Positions 1 through 8,979 are shown, counted from the first letter of the stretch. The stretch is 64,000 bases of DNA from a bacterium HR10 (GCA_002923315.1 BEHM01000006.1:1-64000); one strand, 5' to 3'. Notes: generated by a model not told the origin, from the letters alone. Numbers and translations are program-made.

Positions 1-1
1 G

Positions 2-208
2 AATCGCGAGGCCTTGCGGCGCATTGACGAGCTAGTGGAGGCGGGGATCTTCAAGAGTCGTTCCGAGAGCGCCGCGTTTTTGATCAGTGAGGGGATTAAG
101 GCGCAGGCCGGGTTATTTGAGCGGATTGAGGAGAAGATTCGCGAGATCGAGCGGTTGCGCAGCGAGTTGAAGAACCTCGTCGGTCAAGAGATCAAGCCTG
201 CGCCTTAG
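2..208 (+). CDS. C-terminal part of a small ribbon-helix-helix-like protein (5' end outside window)
   Basis: The reading frame is open from base 2, so the true start lies before the window; 68 residues are visible. The visible part has a helix-turn-helix-like segment (ELVEAGIFKSRSESAAFLIS) of the kind seen in small ribbon-helix-helix or antitoxin-like proteins, followed by a charged helix (EEKIREIERLRSEL) likely to form a coiled coil. A TTG at 14 could serve as a start, but coding sequence continues upstream of it in frame, so I treat the gene as truncated. A DNA-binding regulator role is inference from the pattern. The gene faces the minus-strand operon that ends at 330. Confidence 0.55.
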   Translation, partial: NREALRRIDELVEAGIFKSRSESAAFLISEGIKAQAGLFERIEEKIREIERLRSELKNLVGQEIKPAP

Positions 209-238
209 CTGGGAGCTCCGACGGGCGCTGCGGCGCAT

Positions 239-278
239 GAAGCGGGGGAGGGATATGGGGATTCCCTTCCCTCGCTTC
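239..278. terminator. Imperfect inverted repeat between converging genes
   Basis: The arms begin GAAGCG and end CGCTTC, with GGGAGGGA opposite TCCCTTCCC and one bulged base, giving a stem of about 15 bp around a loop of about 9 bases. It lies between the stop of the plus-strand gene at 208 and the minus-strand stop at 330, where a bidirectional terminator is expected. There is no clear T-tract on either side, so intrinsic termination is uncertain. Confidence 0.4.
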
Positions 279-329
279 AGAGTGGGGCCCCTACCCTTGG
301 TGGCTCGGGGTGCGGGACTGAGGTGGGGC

Positions 330-959
330 CTAGTCGAGGATGAAACTGCATACTCGGAAGGTTCCGTTGAGTTCGCAGATTGACCCCGAGAGTCGCAACG
401 CGCGTTGCTGTCCTGACTCATCCATCACGATCATGCGCACGCGCTCGTAAACGCGCGCCTCGCCATATGAGACGATCCGCTGTGGCTCGACGCGGATGAG
501 CGTGTAATGACGTCCGCCATGCTCTCGAAGGAGGCGATGAAGGCCTTCGGCATTTTGCGGCGCGTACGCCGACCACACCCATTCGCATGTCAGGTTGGGC
601 ACAGGTGGCAGCTTGGGCCACAGCTCCCCGCAGAATGCGCTTTTGGTGAGGACGAGCTGCTCAAGGGCCGCGCGGTCGCTGGTGCGAAGCGCTTGAAGCA
701 CGGACTCGGCGAGTGTTCGAAGACCTGCGCGCGCTTCTGGGGGGAGAACCATGGACCCTCCCGGTGAGATATTCGGTCGTCCGTCCGGTGGCAACCAGGA
801 ATGTGAGCTGAGGAGCACAAGGAGCACACCCAGCACGAGCCCGACAGCCCACATGATCTTTCCAGCAGATGCGCGCGCATGCTTGAGGAGACCCAGCAGA
901 GGGGAGCGCGCGGTTGTGAGTCGGTGCGGTTGCGCAGGAATCCGCCCACCTTTGTTCAT
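330..959 (-). CDS. Membrane-anchored secreted protein with four cysteines, function unknown
   Basis: I do not recognise the family. The 209-residue product has a basic N-terminus, one hydrophobic segment at about residues 36-52 (uncleaved anchor or signal), and an extracytoplasmic domain of about 150 residues. Four cysteines (contexts AFCGELW, LTCEWVW, SICELNG, RVCSFIL) could form two disulfides. I chose the ATG at 959 because AGGGAG lies 9 bases upstream; a longer frame starting at 1019 would overlap the preceding gene. It is the last gene of the unit starting with the TonB receptor at 5125, about 20 bases after the beta-helix gene, which suggests a shared cell-surface role. Confidence 0.75.
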   Translation of the reverse strand: MNKGGRIPAQPHRLTTARSPLLGLLKHARASAGKIMWAVGLVLGVLLVLLSSHSWLPPDGRPNISPGGSMVLPPEARAGLRTLAESVLQALRTSDRAALEQLVLTKSAFCGELWPKLPPVPNLTCEWVWSAYAPQNAEGLHRLLREHGGRHYTLIRVEPQRIVSYGEARVYERVRMIVMDESGQQRALRLSGSICELNGTFRVCSFILD

Positions 960-979
960 GTTCGCGCGCTCCCTGTCGC

Positions 980-2260
980 CTACTCTCGGGCGATGTGCAC
1001 CCACTTGGCCTTGGTCCAATCGTTCTGGGGATTGACGCCGCCCAAGAAGGTCACGGGCTCGAAGAACCCGTCATCCGGAGGCGATGCCACGCGCGCGCGT
1101 TCGAGCGCGGGAGAATCGTCAGCGGGTCGAAAATCGGGATCATCGAGGTTGAACGGATCACGGAGGCGGGGATCCACGATCGCGATCCCCGTGAAGCGCT
1201 CGACGAGCGAAGCGGTCGCGCCGGAGGCGAAGTTCGGAGCGTTCTCGAAGAAGATCGAGTGGGAGACCACCAGCTCCCCATTTTGAGCGAGCGCTTGGCT
1301 GACAGCCCCTTGAATATCGAGCCCTGCGCGCTTGAAACCGATGACGATGAAGTTGCGGAGCACCCCGGCGGTTCCTCGTCGGAGCACGATACCGGCTCCG
1401 CCACCGGTCTCCGGTCGTGGATCACCCACGAGAGTGAAGTTATAGAGCACCGGGTTCGAGCGGGGGAGGAGATTGTTATCGTTCTCGTTGTTATCGGCTT
1501 CGATCCCGCGATCAGCTGACGGGTCCACCTCGCCATCCTGCTGGATGACGACGAACTGTGCCTTTCCCGTCCATCCCGTCTGCCAATCAAATCCGTCATC
1601 GCCCGGCCCGGTGACCAGGATGTACTTCACGTTCACGGTGCCGCCGAAGAACTCGATCCCGTCGTCAGCGCCGCGATTGACGTGGACGTGATCCACGATG
1701 GTTCCGGCGCCGACGCCCGCGAGCGTGAAGTTATTCAACTCGCGATCGGGAGCGACCGGGAATCCGGCGAACTCGATCCGCACGTAGCGGATGATGCCGC
1801 TATTGTCGTTCGGATCGTTGCCTCCGTAGGTCCCGGTCAATCCCGCTTCTCCTTGTTCCTCACCGCCGGGCGCGTTGATCGGTGCGCGGCCATTGATCCA
1901 CACCCCGCCCCAATCGCGCGGCCCGCGCTGTCCTGGCGGCTGCGCGCTGGTGAAGATGATTGGTGCACTCGGCGTTCCTTCAGCGATGAGCTTCGCCCCT
2001 CGATCGATGACGAGGAAGCTGCGCTCCAGCCCCTTGATGACCGTGCCGGGGAGGATCGTGAGCGTCGCTCCGGCCCGCACGAAGACCGCCCCACTGAGAA
2101 TGTATTCCTTATCCGGTGTCCACGTGCGATCGGAGGTGATGTCTCCTTGCACGATCACTTGCTCCTTCTGCTGGGCAGTGACGAAAGACGTACCGACCAG
2201 ACAGAGCGTTGCGAGGATCCCCAGTGTTACTCCTCTCTGGACCCATGCTCGCTGTTTCAT
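980..2260 (-). CDS. Secreted right-handed beta-helix-like protein
   Basis: The 426-residue product starts with a signal peptide (residues 1-29, cleavage after a TAQ motif). The rest has many short repeated strands rich in G, N, D and V, such as LTILPGTVIKG, WGGVWINGRAPI and GGTVNVKYI, as in parallel beta-helix surface proteins. No catalytic motif is evident. The start is 12 bases downstream of the TonB receptor stop, with AAGGAGG in front. Proteins of this type often sit next to TonB-dependent receptors and may be their surface partner or cargo; that role here is inference. Confidence 0.75.
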   Translation of the reverse strand: MKQRAWVQRGVTLGILATLCLVGTSFVTAQQKEQVIVQGDITSDRTWTPDKEYILSGAVFVRAGATLTILPGTVIKGLERSFLVIDRGAKLIAEGTPSAPIIFTSAQPPGQRGPRDWGGVWINGRAPINAPGGEEQGEAGLTGTYGGNDPNDNSGIIRYVRIEFAGFPVAPDRELNNFTLAGVGAGTIVDHVHVNRGADDGIEFFGGTVNVKYILVTGPGDDGFDWQTGWTGKAQFVVIQQDGEVDPSADRGIEADNNENDNNLLPRSNPVLYNFTLVGDPRPETGGGAGIVLRRGTAGVLRNFIVIGFKRAGLDIQGAVSQALAQNGELVVSHSIFFENAPNFASGATASLVERFTGIAIVDPRLRDPFNLDDPDFRPADDSPALERARVASPPDDGFFEPVTFLGGVNPQNDWTKAKWVHIARE

Positions 2261-2272
2261 CGTGACCTCCTT

Positions 2273-5125
2273 TCAGTAGATTCGATATGAGAGGCCGATC
2301 TGGAACGTCCGGCCCCGACGGTAAGACCAATAGGGATCTGGTCCCTGAGAGAATCGGAGCGTGTGGTTGAGGAGGTTCTCCAGCGAGACCTTGACTTCCA
2401 TCCGCTTGGCCTCGCCCAGAAACTGTTTGGAGAAGATGAGATCCAGGCTCGGGTATCCCTGCTGAGCAATATCGGCCAGGCCATAAGCTCCGACGTCGGT
2501 GAGGCGCCGCCCGATGTACTGACCGAGCAGGCGCGCGTGAGCAGCCCAGCGTGGGATCTCGTAATCAAAGGCGATGTTGAAGAGATGCTTGGATTGTCCG
2601 ACCAAGGGGCGTCGGAGCGAGGTCAGGACATTCAACTGCTGTGGACCAATGGTCACTTGAGAGCGAACGAACGTGTAATTGCCCGAGATCTGCATCCGCT
2701 GCCCGAAGGTCCCCAGCAGTCCCAGGCTTTGACGGACCTCGATCTCCACGCCCGCATTGCGGGCTCCTGAGGCGTTACGCCATGAGGCGATCGTCGTCTC
2801 ATTAGAGGGCTCGATCACCGGTTCGATGGGGTCCCGCATCCATTTGAGGAAGAAACTCACAGCGAGCAGCTCGGGGGGGCGAAGCCACTCCCATCGCAGA
2901 TCGAGATTTCGGATCCGCGTCCGCCGGAGAGCGGGATTCCCACGCGCCGATGGTCCCCCCGTCACATCGGTGTACTCGTATGGGCTCAACTCTCGGAAGT
3001 GCGGGCGCGCGACCGTCTGGCTCCATCCAAGTCGCAGATTCATCTGTGAGGTGAGTGCGAGCACCACTCCCACGCTCGGAAGGATGTCTCGCGCCTTTTG
3101 CCCGGCCTCCACGACGTTCAGGGTCCGATTGAAGGGGTTGAAGGTCTGGACGCGCTGATCGGATTCCTCCACGCGTCCGCCGGCGATGACGCGCCATCTT
3201 TTGGCCGTCAGGTCGGCCATCGCATATCCGGCCACAATGTCGTGAGCCGCCACATAGGCGTCGGTCGGGCGCGTCTCCTCGAAGAGCTCGAATCCATCGG
3301 GGCGAATATTCTCCGGGGCCAGAAGCTGCTCCGGAGGCAGGAAGAGATTGATCCCGCGCAGGCGGCGCGGGATGAACCGGAACCGGCGGGAGAGGAACGC
3401 ACGATCGCGGTTGCTGTAGGAGGCGCCGGCTTTCAGCGAGAGTGTGAGTCCTCGCCCGAAGAAGAAAGCGCTCCAGTCTAGTGCGGGCTCGCGCAGGTTC
3501 TCTCGCATGATGTTGAATAACCGGAGCCCACTTTGCAACTGGCTGAAGAAGCGGAACTGCTGTCGCGCGGGATCGAACTCGTAGATGATCTCGCGCCCGT
3601 CCGGCTCATCCAGACGAGCGCGCGAGTACGTCCATCGCCATGCCACGACGCTGTTCGCCAGAGCGGGGAGAGTGTGCTCTCCGGAGAGCTGCTCGGAGGT
3701 GATCTCCTCCTCTGTGAAGCGCAGCCGCTGATTCCGAATGACGGTGAAGCGGCTCTCATACCATCCCTGGTAGACCCGCGCCTGATCCGTTCCGTCATGA
3801 GCGTAGAACGTCCTCCAGGAGAGCTTATGCTGCGGCGTCAGTCGGTACGAGACCGAGGCCAATCCTCCCAGGCGCGCCGTTCGAGCGCTGGATGTGTACC
3901 CTCTCAAAAGGCTCAGGTCCACCCCCTCTGAGATCACCTCCCGCACGCGCGGCAAGATCCCGTGTTGGCGAAGGAACTCGGGAGTCGCGAAGATGCTTCG
4001 GGGGACGGGACGCCCGCCACTGCCGAGGATGTAAAAGAGGCGATTCTCCTGCTGCGTCTGGAGCGTCATGCCGAAATGCAGCGCCCCGACAACCCCCCAT
4101 CGCCCCTTACTTCCCCCTCCCGAGATGCTGTAACTCTGGTTAGGAAGCGCCCGACGGGTTCGCGGCTCCCACACAGGCCGAAAGGCGCGACCGAAGGTCT
4201 GCAACTCGGACGGGGAATAGCGCCCGGAGATCACCGCCCCGTCGGGGATGAGAGCCGGCAGCGCGCGAGCGCCCTTTCCGAAGCCCAGCCAATCCCACCG
4301 CCCGCCCGGATAGGTGAGGAAGGACTTCAAACTGGTCTGCGTGTTGAACCCAACGGAGGTGGAGACCTTGAGCGTCCCTGAGGAGGGGAAATCCAGCGTC
4401 CGAAGCCGCACGACCCCTCCGGAGAATTCACCCGGCTGATCCGGAGTGAACGATTTCACCACGCGGACTTCCTGCAGCAGATTGACCGGGATCAGGTCCA
4501 TGGGGACGACCCGACGATCTGGCTCTGTCGTCGGCAGCACGGCATCGCCGAGTGTCGTCTGGCTGTAGCGCTCGCCCAATCCGCGCACGTAGATGTACTT
4601 GTTCTGAACGACTGAGAGTCCGACCAAGCGCGAGAGCACAGAAGCGGCATCCGACCTCACATCGCGCGCCATCTCCCGAGCGCCGATGATTTCGCTCACA
4701 ACAGCCGAAGCTCTCCGCTCCTCCAATAAGGCTTGTACTCCATCATCGGTCTCAGCCCGCACCTCCACTTCGCCCAGCTTCAATCCTTTCGGACTCAAGG
4801 CGACTTCAACTGATGTGCGCTCCCCAGCCCGAACCTCGACCCTGGCGAGTATCTCCTCCTGGTAGCCCGTATGCGAGATGCACAACGTATACACCCCAGG
4901 CGGGACCGAGAGCAGGAAGTTCCCTTCTGCATCAGTCTGCGTAGTGATGGCTGTGCCCACGATGGAGACGTTCGCCCCAGGAAGCGGCTGATTGGTGGCC
5001 AGATCTATGACGACCCCCCAGAGTGATCCCACGAGCTGTCGCGACTCCTGGCGCAAGGGTGTAAGCTCTTCCCCCTGCGCGCCGAAAATCGCCGTGAGCA
5101 GCACGACCAATATCCGTTTTCCCAT
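2273..5125 (-). CDS. TonB-dependent outer-membrane receptor with N-terminal carboxypeptidase-regulatory-like domain
   Basis: The 950-residue protein has a signal peptide (about 1-18), a CnaB/carboxypeptidase-regulatory-like domain at about 33-110 (GVVIDLATNQPLPGANVSI, then TDAEGNFLLSVPPGVYTL), a plug domain at about 135-250 (IYVRGLGERYSQTTL, then GEFSGGVVRLRT), and a long beta-barrel region ending in aromatic residues (GLSYRIY). This layout is typical of large TonB receptors that import glycans, siderophores or peptides; the substrate cannot be told. A good ribosome site, GGAGGAA, lies before the ATG. It is the first gene of a three-gene unit. No clear TonB box was seen. Confidence 0.93.
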   Translation of the reverse strand: MGKRILVVLLTAIFGAQGEELTPLRQESRQLVGSLWGVVIDLATNQPLPGANVSIVGTAITTQTDAEGNFLLSVPPGVYTLCISHTGYQEEILARVEVRAGERTSVEVALSPKGLKLGEVEVRAETDDGVQALLEERRASAVVSEIIGAREMARDVRSDAASVLSRLVGLSVVQNKYIYVRGLGERYSQTTLGDAVLPTTEPDRRVVPMDLIPVNLLQEVRVVKSFTPDQPGEFSGGVVRLRTLDFPSSGTLKVSTSVGFNTQTSLKSFLTYPGGRWDWLGFGKGARALPALIPDGAVISGRYSPSELQTFGRAFRPVWEPRTRRALPNQSYSISGGGSKGRWGVVGALHFGMTLQTQQENRLFYILGSGGRPVPRSIFATPEFLRQHGILPRVREVISEGVDLSLLRGYTSSARTARLGGLASVSYRLTPQHKLSWRTFYAHDGTDQARVYQGWYESRFTVIRNQRLRFTEEEITSEQLSGEHTLPALANSVVAWRWTYSRARLDEPDGREIIYEFDPARQQFRFFSQLQSGLRLFNIMRENLREPALDWSAFFFGRGLTLSLKAGASYSNRDRAFLSRRFRFIPRRLRGINLFLPPEQLLAPENIRPDGFELFEETRPTDAYVAAHDIVAGYAMADLTAKRWRVIAGGRVEESDQRVQTFNPFNRTLNVVEAGQKARDILPSVGVVLALTSQMNLRLGWSQTVARPHFRELSPYEYTDVTGGPSARGNPALRRTRIRNLDLRWEWLRPPELLAVSFFLKWMRDPIEPVIEPSNETTIASWRNASGARNAGVEIEVRQSLGLLGTFGQRMQISGNYTFVRSQVTIGPQQLNVLTSLRRPLVGQSKHLFNIAFDYEIPRWAAHARLLGQYIGRRLTDVGAYGLADIAQQGYPSLDLIFSKQFLGEAKRMEVKVSLENLLNHTLRFSQGPDPYWSYRRGRTFQIGLSYRIY

Positions 5126-5157
5126 GTCTGTTCCTCCAGGCTTCAGCTCAGGTGGAG

Positions 5158-5163
5158 AGTATA
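5158..5163 (-). promoter_or_regulatory. Possible -10 element of the TonB receptor operon
   Basis: On the minus strand this reads TATACT, about 32 bases before the receptor ATG. No convincing -35 element lies 16-18 bases upstream, so the call is weak. A scan of the 260-base gap (5126-5385) by eye gave no recognisable riboswitch. Confidence 0.3.
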
Positions 5164-5385
5164 TGGGGTCGGAGTTAGCTCCTCGTTACCGTGCGGTTAA
5201 ATCTTCCTCAAATTTCGCGAGAGAGGGAGGTGAGATCAACAAGCGCTCACTCTGGGGATGACTCGCGCCGATGCTGTCTTTCTCGTGAGCCAGAAGCGCA
5301 CCCTTTTGAGGCGACGTCCGCTTCCACGCTCTCGAAGGGGGCGATCCGTCGCCTGGTCGCGCGCGGGGTCAGCGATGGGGATCGG

Positions 5386-5550
5386 CTAGGAGAACGGGTA
5401 CATCACCCACCCGATGGCCAAGGCGATGCCCAGGAAGGCGAGGAAAGCTTTCACAGCATAGATGAGCTGCTCGCGGGGATCCTCCTTGGTCACGATGGCG
5501 AAGACTGTGGAGACACAGAGGGCGAACAGCGTCATGGCCAGCAGGTGCAT
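5386..5550 (-). CDS. 54-residue membrane protein, function unknown
   Basis: This small frame begins with ATG at 5550, only 2 bases after the stop of the DUF6677-like gene, and ends with TAG at 5386-5388. The product has two hydrophobic stretches (LLAMTLFALCVSTVFAIV near the start, AFLAFLGIALAIGWVM near the end) separated by a charged loop TKEDPREQ, so a two-pass hairpin membrane protein is likely. Tight coupling to the upstream gene and G/C-ending codons support it as real. I do not recognise a family. It may act together with the four-helix protein encoded before it. Confidence 0.7.
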   Translation of the reverse strand: MHLLAMTLFALCVSTVFAIVTKEDPREQLIYAVKAFLAFLGIALAIGWVMYPFS

Positions 5551-5552
5551 GC

Positions 5553-6137
5553 TTACTTCTTCCTCCCGATGGCGATGTCGAAGGCGTCCAAGACGGCGAG
5601 GTAATTCAAGAGGCCGGCGACGAGCAAGAAGGCGTTCCCATACTCGTAGGTTCTCAGCGCGGGGTCCGCTTCGAATCCCGTTCGTGAGAGCGCGCAGAGC
5701 GCATATGTCCCTCCCAGACCCGCATTCGCGATGACCGGGAAGATGGAGAGGGGTTCTTCAGGATTGAAGGTGTAGAGCCGACCGCCGAACAGAAGGAGGC
5801 CGGCCAGGAACATTCCCATAATGGCGAGGAAGAGCAGCAGTCCGCGAATCCACCGTCCCAGAAGAGCATGTCCGGCTCCCGGGATGAGGAAAGCCGCGGC
5901 GCAGGCGAGGAAGGCCTTGAGGACGAGCTGAAGCGGCCAAGTCCGTCGTTCGACGTCTGGGAGGGCGGTTGGCGGATCAGAGAGCGCGGATGCGCTCGGC
6001 CCTCCGGGAGAGGACGCCGGATCGGACTCCGAGGAGCCAACGGTCGAGGCGGGAGTCTCCGCTTCAGGCGATGCGGACAATGGTTCATCCAGCTGTGACC
6101 GCGTTGCGTCCTCCATCATTCCATCCACAGCACGCAT
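5553..6137 (-). CDS. DUF6677-like multi-pass membrane protein
   Basis: The 194-residue protein starts with about 65 residues rich in S, P, E and A (likely disordered, cytoplasmic), followed by about four transmembrane segments (FLACAAAFLIPGAGHALLG, LLLFLAIMGMFLAGLLLFG, then two more), ending with the conserved-looking YEYGNAFLLVAGLLNYLAVLDAFDIAIGRK. That tail resembles the DUF6677 family as I remember it; the function of that family is not known. Starts at 6137 or at the double ATG near 6119 are both possible. It has its own strong promoter over the pyrD stop codon and is followed at once by a 54-aa membrane protein. Confidence 0.75.
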   Translation of the reverse strand: MRAVDGMMEDATRSQLDEPLSASPEAETPASTVGSSESDPASSPGGPSASALSDPPTALPDVERRTWPLQLVLKAFLACAAAFLIPGAGHALLGRWIRGLLLFLAIMGMFLAGLLLFGGRLYTFNPEEPLSIFPVIANAGLGGTYALCALSRTGFEADPALRTYEYGNAFLLVAGLLNYLAVLDAFDIAIGRKK

Positions 6138-6159
6138 GCGGAGCCGAGAGCAAGGGGGA

Positions 6160-6189
6160 ATTTTATGCGCGCGTTTCCGAGCCTGTCAA
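6160..6189 (-). promoter_or_regulatory. Near-consensus sigma-70-type promoter for the DUF6677-like gene
   Basis: On the minus strand: TTGACA (6189-6184), an 18-base spacer, then TAAAAT (6165-6160). The -35 is perfect and the -10 differs at one position. It overlaps the pyrD stop codon, so the membrane-protein pair can be transcribed separately from the serS-pyrD operon. The predicted start of transcription is about 15 bases before the ATG at 6137. Confidence 0.75.
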
Positions 6190-7109
6190 GAAGGCGGCAT
6201 TTGGAGCGAGCCGATGAGCGAGCGGATGGCGATGATCCCATGCTGTCGGCAGAAGCGCTCCAAGTCGTCCACGATCTTGATCGAGATGAGCGGATCGTAG
6301 TAATTGGCCGTCCCGATTTGCACGGCCGTGGCGCCGGCGATGAGGAATTCCAGGGCATCTTCGACGGTCGCGATTCCGCCGATGCCGATGACGGGGATGC
6401 GGACGGCGCGAGCGATCTGATAGACCATGCGCAGGGCGATCGGTTTGATGGCGGGGCCGGAGAGGCCGCCCATTCCCGTCGCCAATCGGGGGCGGCGCGT
6501 ATAGATGTCCACCGAGAGGCCGAGGATCGTATTGATGGCGGAGACGGCATCAGCCCCCGCGGATTCCACAGCGCGGGCCACGCGCACGATGTCGCCGGCG
6601 TTGGGCGAGAGTTTCACGATGAGGGGGCGGCGGGCGATGCGTTTGCAGGCTTCGGTCAAGCGAGCGGCTTCATCGGGATCGTTGCCGAACTCCATGCCGC
6701 CGGCCTTCACATTCGGGCACGAGATGTTCAGTTCGTACGCGGCAATGCCTTCGGCGTCATTGAGGAGGCGGATCACCTCGAGATACTCTTCGAAGGAGGA
6801 GCCGAAGACATTTGCGATGATCTGCGTCTGGAATTGGCGCAGGCGGGGCAGCTTCTCGGCGATGAAGGCACGGACCCCGATGTTCTGCAGGCCGATAGCG
6901 TTGAGCATGCCGCCGTGCGTTTCGACGATTCGAGGCGGCGGATTCCCTTCGAGCGGTTCCAGGGAGAGCCCTTTCGTGCAGATGCCCCCGAGGCGGCTGA
7001 GATCGAACCATTCGGCGAATTCCAGGCCATAGCCGAAGGTCCCGCTGGCCGTGAGGATCGGGTTCTTGAAGTGCAGGCCGGCGATTTCCACCGAGAGATC
7101 ACACGTCAT
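6186..7109 (-). CDS. pyrD: Dihydroorotate dehydrogenase, class 1B catalytic subunit
   Basis: This FMN enzyme oxidises dihydroorotate to orotate in pyrimidine synthesis, passing electrons through PyrK to NAD. The 307-residue length fits class 1B. Visible motifs: substrate loop [26 protein letters not shown] with the conserved loop cysteine proposed as catalytic base, KLSPNAGDI, and C-terminal FMN-phosphate loops [11 protein letters not shown] and [16 protein letters not shown] took the ATG at 7109, which begins [11 protein letters not shown] and overlaps the 3' end of pyrK by 11 bases; a longer frame to 7319 runs deep inside pyrK and is not family-like. Pairing with pyrK supports the class 1B heterotetramer. 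Confidence 0.95.
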   Translation of the reverse strand: MTCDLSVEIAGLHFKNPILTASGTFGYGLEFAEWFDLSRLGGICTKGLSLEPLEGNPPPRIVETHGGMLNAIGLQNIGVRAFIAEKLPRLRQFQTQIIANVFGSSFEEYLEVIRLLNDAEGIAAYELNISCPNVKAGGMEFGNDPDEAARLTEACKRIARRPLIVKLSPNAGDIVRVARAVESAGADAVSAINTILGLSVDIYTRRPRLATGMGGLSGPAIKPIALRMVYQIARAVRIPVIGIGGIATVEDALEFLIAGATAVQIGTANYYDPLISIKIVDDLERFCRQHGIIAIRSLIGSLQMPPS

Positions 7110-7926
7110 CCCACACGACCTCCTCCGCGCGGAAGATGGGGCCTTCGACGCAGACGCGACGGTAGTGGGGGAGACGATCCGTCGCATATCGCGTCTTGAC
7201 GGCACACCCCAGGCAGACGCCGAATCCGCAGGCCATGCGGGCTTCGAGCGAGACGTAGGCCGGCCATCCCTCGCGCGCGGCGATCTCGGCCACCCGTCGC
7301 AGCATCGGTGTGGGGCCACAGGCGTAGAGGGACGCGCGGCGAGGGCGGTGGTGTCGCACGTACGCTTCGAGCGCTTCAGTCACCAGGCCCCGGAATCCCA
7401 GAGAGCCATCCTCGGTCGCCAGGGTGATGGCCTCGCGTCCGAGCACGCGCGCGAAATCCTCGAGGGCAGAGAAGCGCGCGCCCGGCTCGCTGGTGGGCTC
7501 GCCGTGGAAGAGGTGGACTCGCCGTCGCTGGCGCGCGAAGGCTTCCGCCAGAAGGTAAAGCGCCGGGAGGCCAATCCCCCCGGAGATGAGGATCGCTTCG
7601 GCATCGGCGTCGGCTTCCAAGGGAAATCCATTGCCCAAGGGGCCGAGCATCTGCAGCTCATCTCCCGGACGTTGACGGCTGAGCTGCGCAGTCCCGCGTC
7701 CGAGGACTTTGTAGAGGAATTCCAGGTCCATCCCCTCGGCATGAGGCTCCGCGCGGTAGATGACCAGGGCGCGGCGCCATAGCGGCTCCCAGGCATCGCG
7801 GACGCGCATCATGACGAATTGGCCTGGACGAATCGCGATCCGCTCCGAGAGGCGAACACGCAAGCGCCAGTAGGCGAGCGTCTCCCGCACGTTGCTGACG
7901 ACGCGCACACTGCGATCTCTCGTCAT
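7099..7926 (-). CDS. pyrK: Dihydroorotate dehydrogenase electron-transfer subunit
   Basis: PyrK carries FAD and a [2Fe-2S] cluster and moves electrons from the PyrD flavin to NAD. In the 275-residue protein the N-terminal ferredoxin-reductase-type FAD domain covers about 1-100 ([10 protein letters not shown]), the NAD-binding domain about 105-225 ([29 protein letters not shown]), and the cluster cysteines are near 233, 238, 241 and 259 ([13 protein letters not shown], then VCVEG). Its start overlaps the end of the SurA-like gene by 4 bases (ATGA), and its end overlaps pyrD by 11 bases, so translation of the three is probably coupled. Confidence 0.94.
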   Translation of the reverse strand: MTRDRSVRVVSNVRETLAYWRLRVRLSERIAIRPGQFVMMRVRDAWEPLWRRALVIYRAEPHAEGMDLEFLYKVLGRGTAQLSRQRPGDELQMLGPLGNGFPLEADADAEAILISGGIGLPALYLLAEAFARQRRRVHLFHGEPTSEPGARFSALEDFARVLGREAITLATEDGSLGFRGLVTEALEAYVRHHRPRRASLYACGPTPMLRRVAEIAAREGWPAYVSLEARMACGFGVCLGCAVKTRYATDRLPHYRRVCVEGPIFRAEEVVWDDV

Positions 7927-8975
7927 TGGGGTTTCTTCGGATTGGTCGCCGGGGAGGTCTCGGCCGCAGCGTATTGTTCGCGATAGGCGGGAGCGATCCA
8001 GATGTAAGCGTCCCGGCGCAGGGTCTCGATGTACTCGCGGACGGCGACCTCGGCCCGTTGCTGGGCCAGGCGCATCTGAATCTGGCGCTTCAGCTCCGCG
8101 TCGAGCGGGCGCACGCGCGGCTCCTGTCGGTCGAGCACCTTGAGGAGTTGGAAGCCATCGGGAAGCTCGATAGGGGACGAGACCTCACCGGGTTTCAACG
8201 CTTCGATGGCCTTCGCCTGCGCATCGCCCAGCGTGCGTCGCGGGCCGAGGGTGAACGTGCCGATATCCCCTTTGTTCCGCGCCGAAGGGCGCGTGGAGTA
8301 TTGCGCGGCGAGCTCGCCGAAGTCGGCCCCGGCTCGCAACCGCTCCTGAATCTCGCGGACGATCGCGAGGGCTTGGTCGCGCGAGCGCCCCTGTGTGCTG
8401 ATGAAGATCTCGCTCAAGTGAACGGTCTCCGGCTCGGTGAACTCCTCGAGATGCTGCTGATAGTACTGCTCGATATCGCGATCGAAGATGTTCTGGAAGA
8501 TGCGGCTGTAGACCTCGCGCGCCAGCACGGCCTCGCGCAGAAAGCGGAGGCGGAGGGTTTGTCGAACCTGATCTGGGTCCAGACCCGCTTCGGCCAGGCG
8601 CTTCTCCACTTCGGCGGGCGGAATGCCTTGCTGTCGCCCCCAGTTCAAGAGGAACTCGTTGATCTGCGCCTCGACGGTGATGCCCAGTTCGTTGGCGCGT
8701 TGCACGAGGAGCTGATTGTCAATCAACTGCTGCAGCAGCGTCTTGGACGCTTCTTGATAAGCCCGCTCCAACTGTTCTCCCGTGAGACCTTGCTCGGCCA
8801 GCTCCCGTCGCAGCTCGGCCTGAGCGCGGCGCAGGGCCGAGAGCGTGATGATATCGTTGTTGATGCGCGCGACGATCTCATCCACGAGGACGGGTTCATC
8901 TTGGCTGCGGGCGAGAGGGGGGACCCAGAGCCAGAGGAGTGCTCCGAGCAGACACGCTATCCCCTGCGGCCGCAT
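7923..8975 (-). CDS. SurA-like periplasmic peptidyl-prolyl isomerase/chaperone
   Basis: The 350-residue protein has a signal peptide (about 1-24), a SurA N-terminal-type helical chaperone region (VLVDEIVARINNDIITLSALR, repeated QLIDNQLLVQRANELGI), and one parvulin-type rotamase domain at about 185-285 (VHLSEIFIST, AGADFGELAAQYSTRPSARNKGDIGTF, GEVSSPIELPDGFQLLKV). Such proteins help outer-membrane proteins fold, which fits the TonB receptor, OmpA-type protein and secretin in this window. I chose the ATG at 8975, just after the mfd stop, because it places the signal peptide at the start. E. coli SurA has two parvulin domains; only one is seen here. Confidence 0.88.
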   Translation of the reverse strand: MRPQGIACLLGALLWLWVPPLARSQDEPVLVDEIVARINNDIITLSALRRAQAELRRELAEQGLTGEQLERAYQEASKTLLQQLIDNQLLVQRANELGITVEAQINEFLLNWGRQQGIPPAEVEKRLAEAGLDPDQVRQTLRLRFLREAVLAREVYSRIFQNIFDRDIEQYYQQHLEEFTEPETVHLSEIFISTQGRSRDQALAIVREIQERLRAGADFGELAAQYSTRPSARNKGDIGTFTLGPRRTLGDAQAKAIEALKPGEVSSPIELPDGFQLLKVLDRQEPRVRPLDAELKRQIQMRLAQQRAEVAVREYIETLRRDAYIWIAPAYREQYAAAETSPATNPKKPQ

Positions 8976-8979
8976 GCGC

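Noticed and set aside
5126-5385. Possible cobalamin-type riboswitch before the TonB receptor
   Set aside because: No B12-box-like or other conserved riboswitch core was seen by eye in the 260-base leader.
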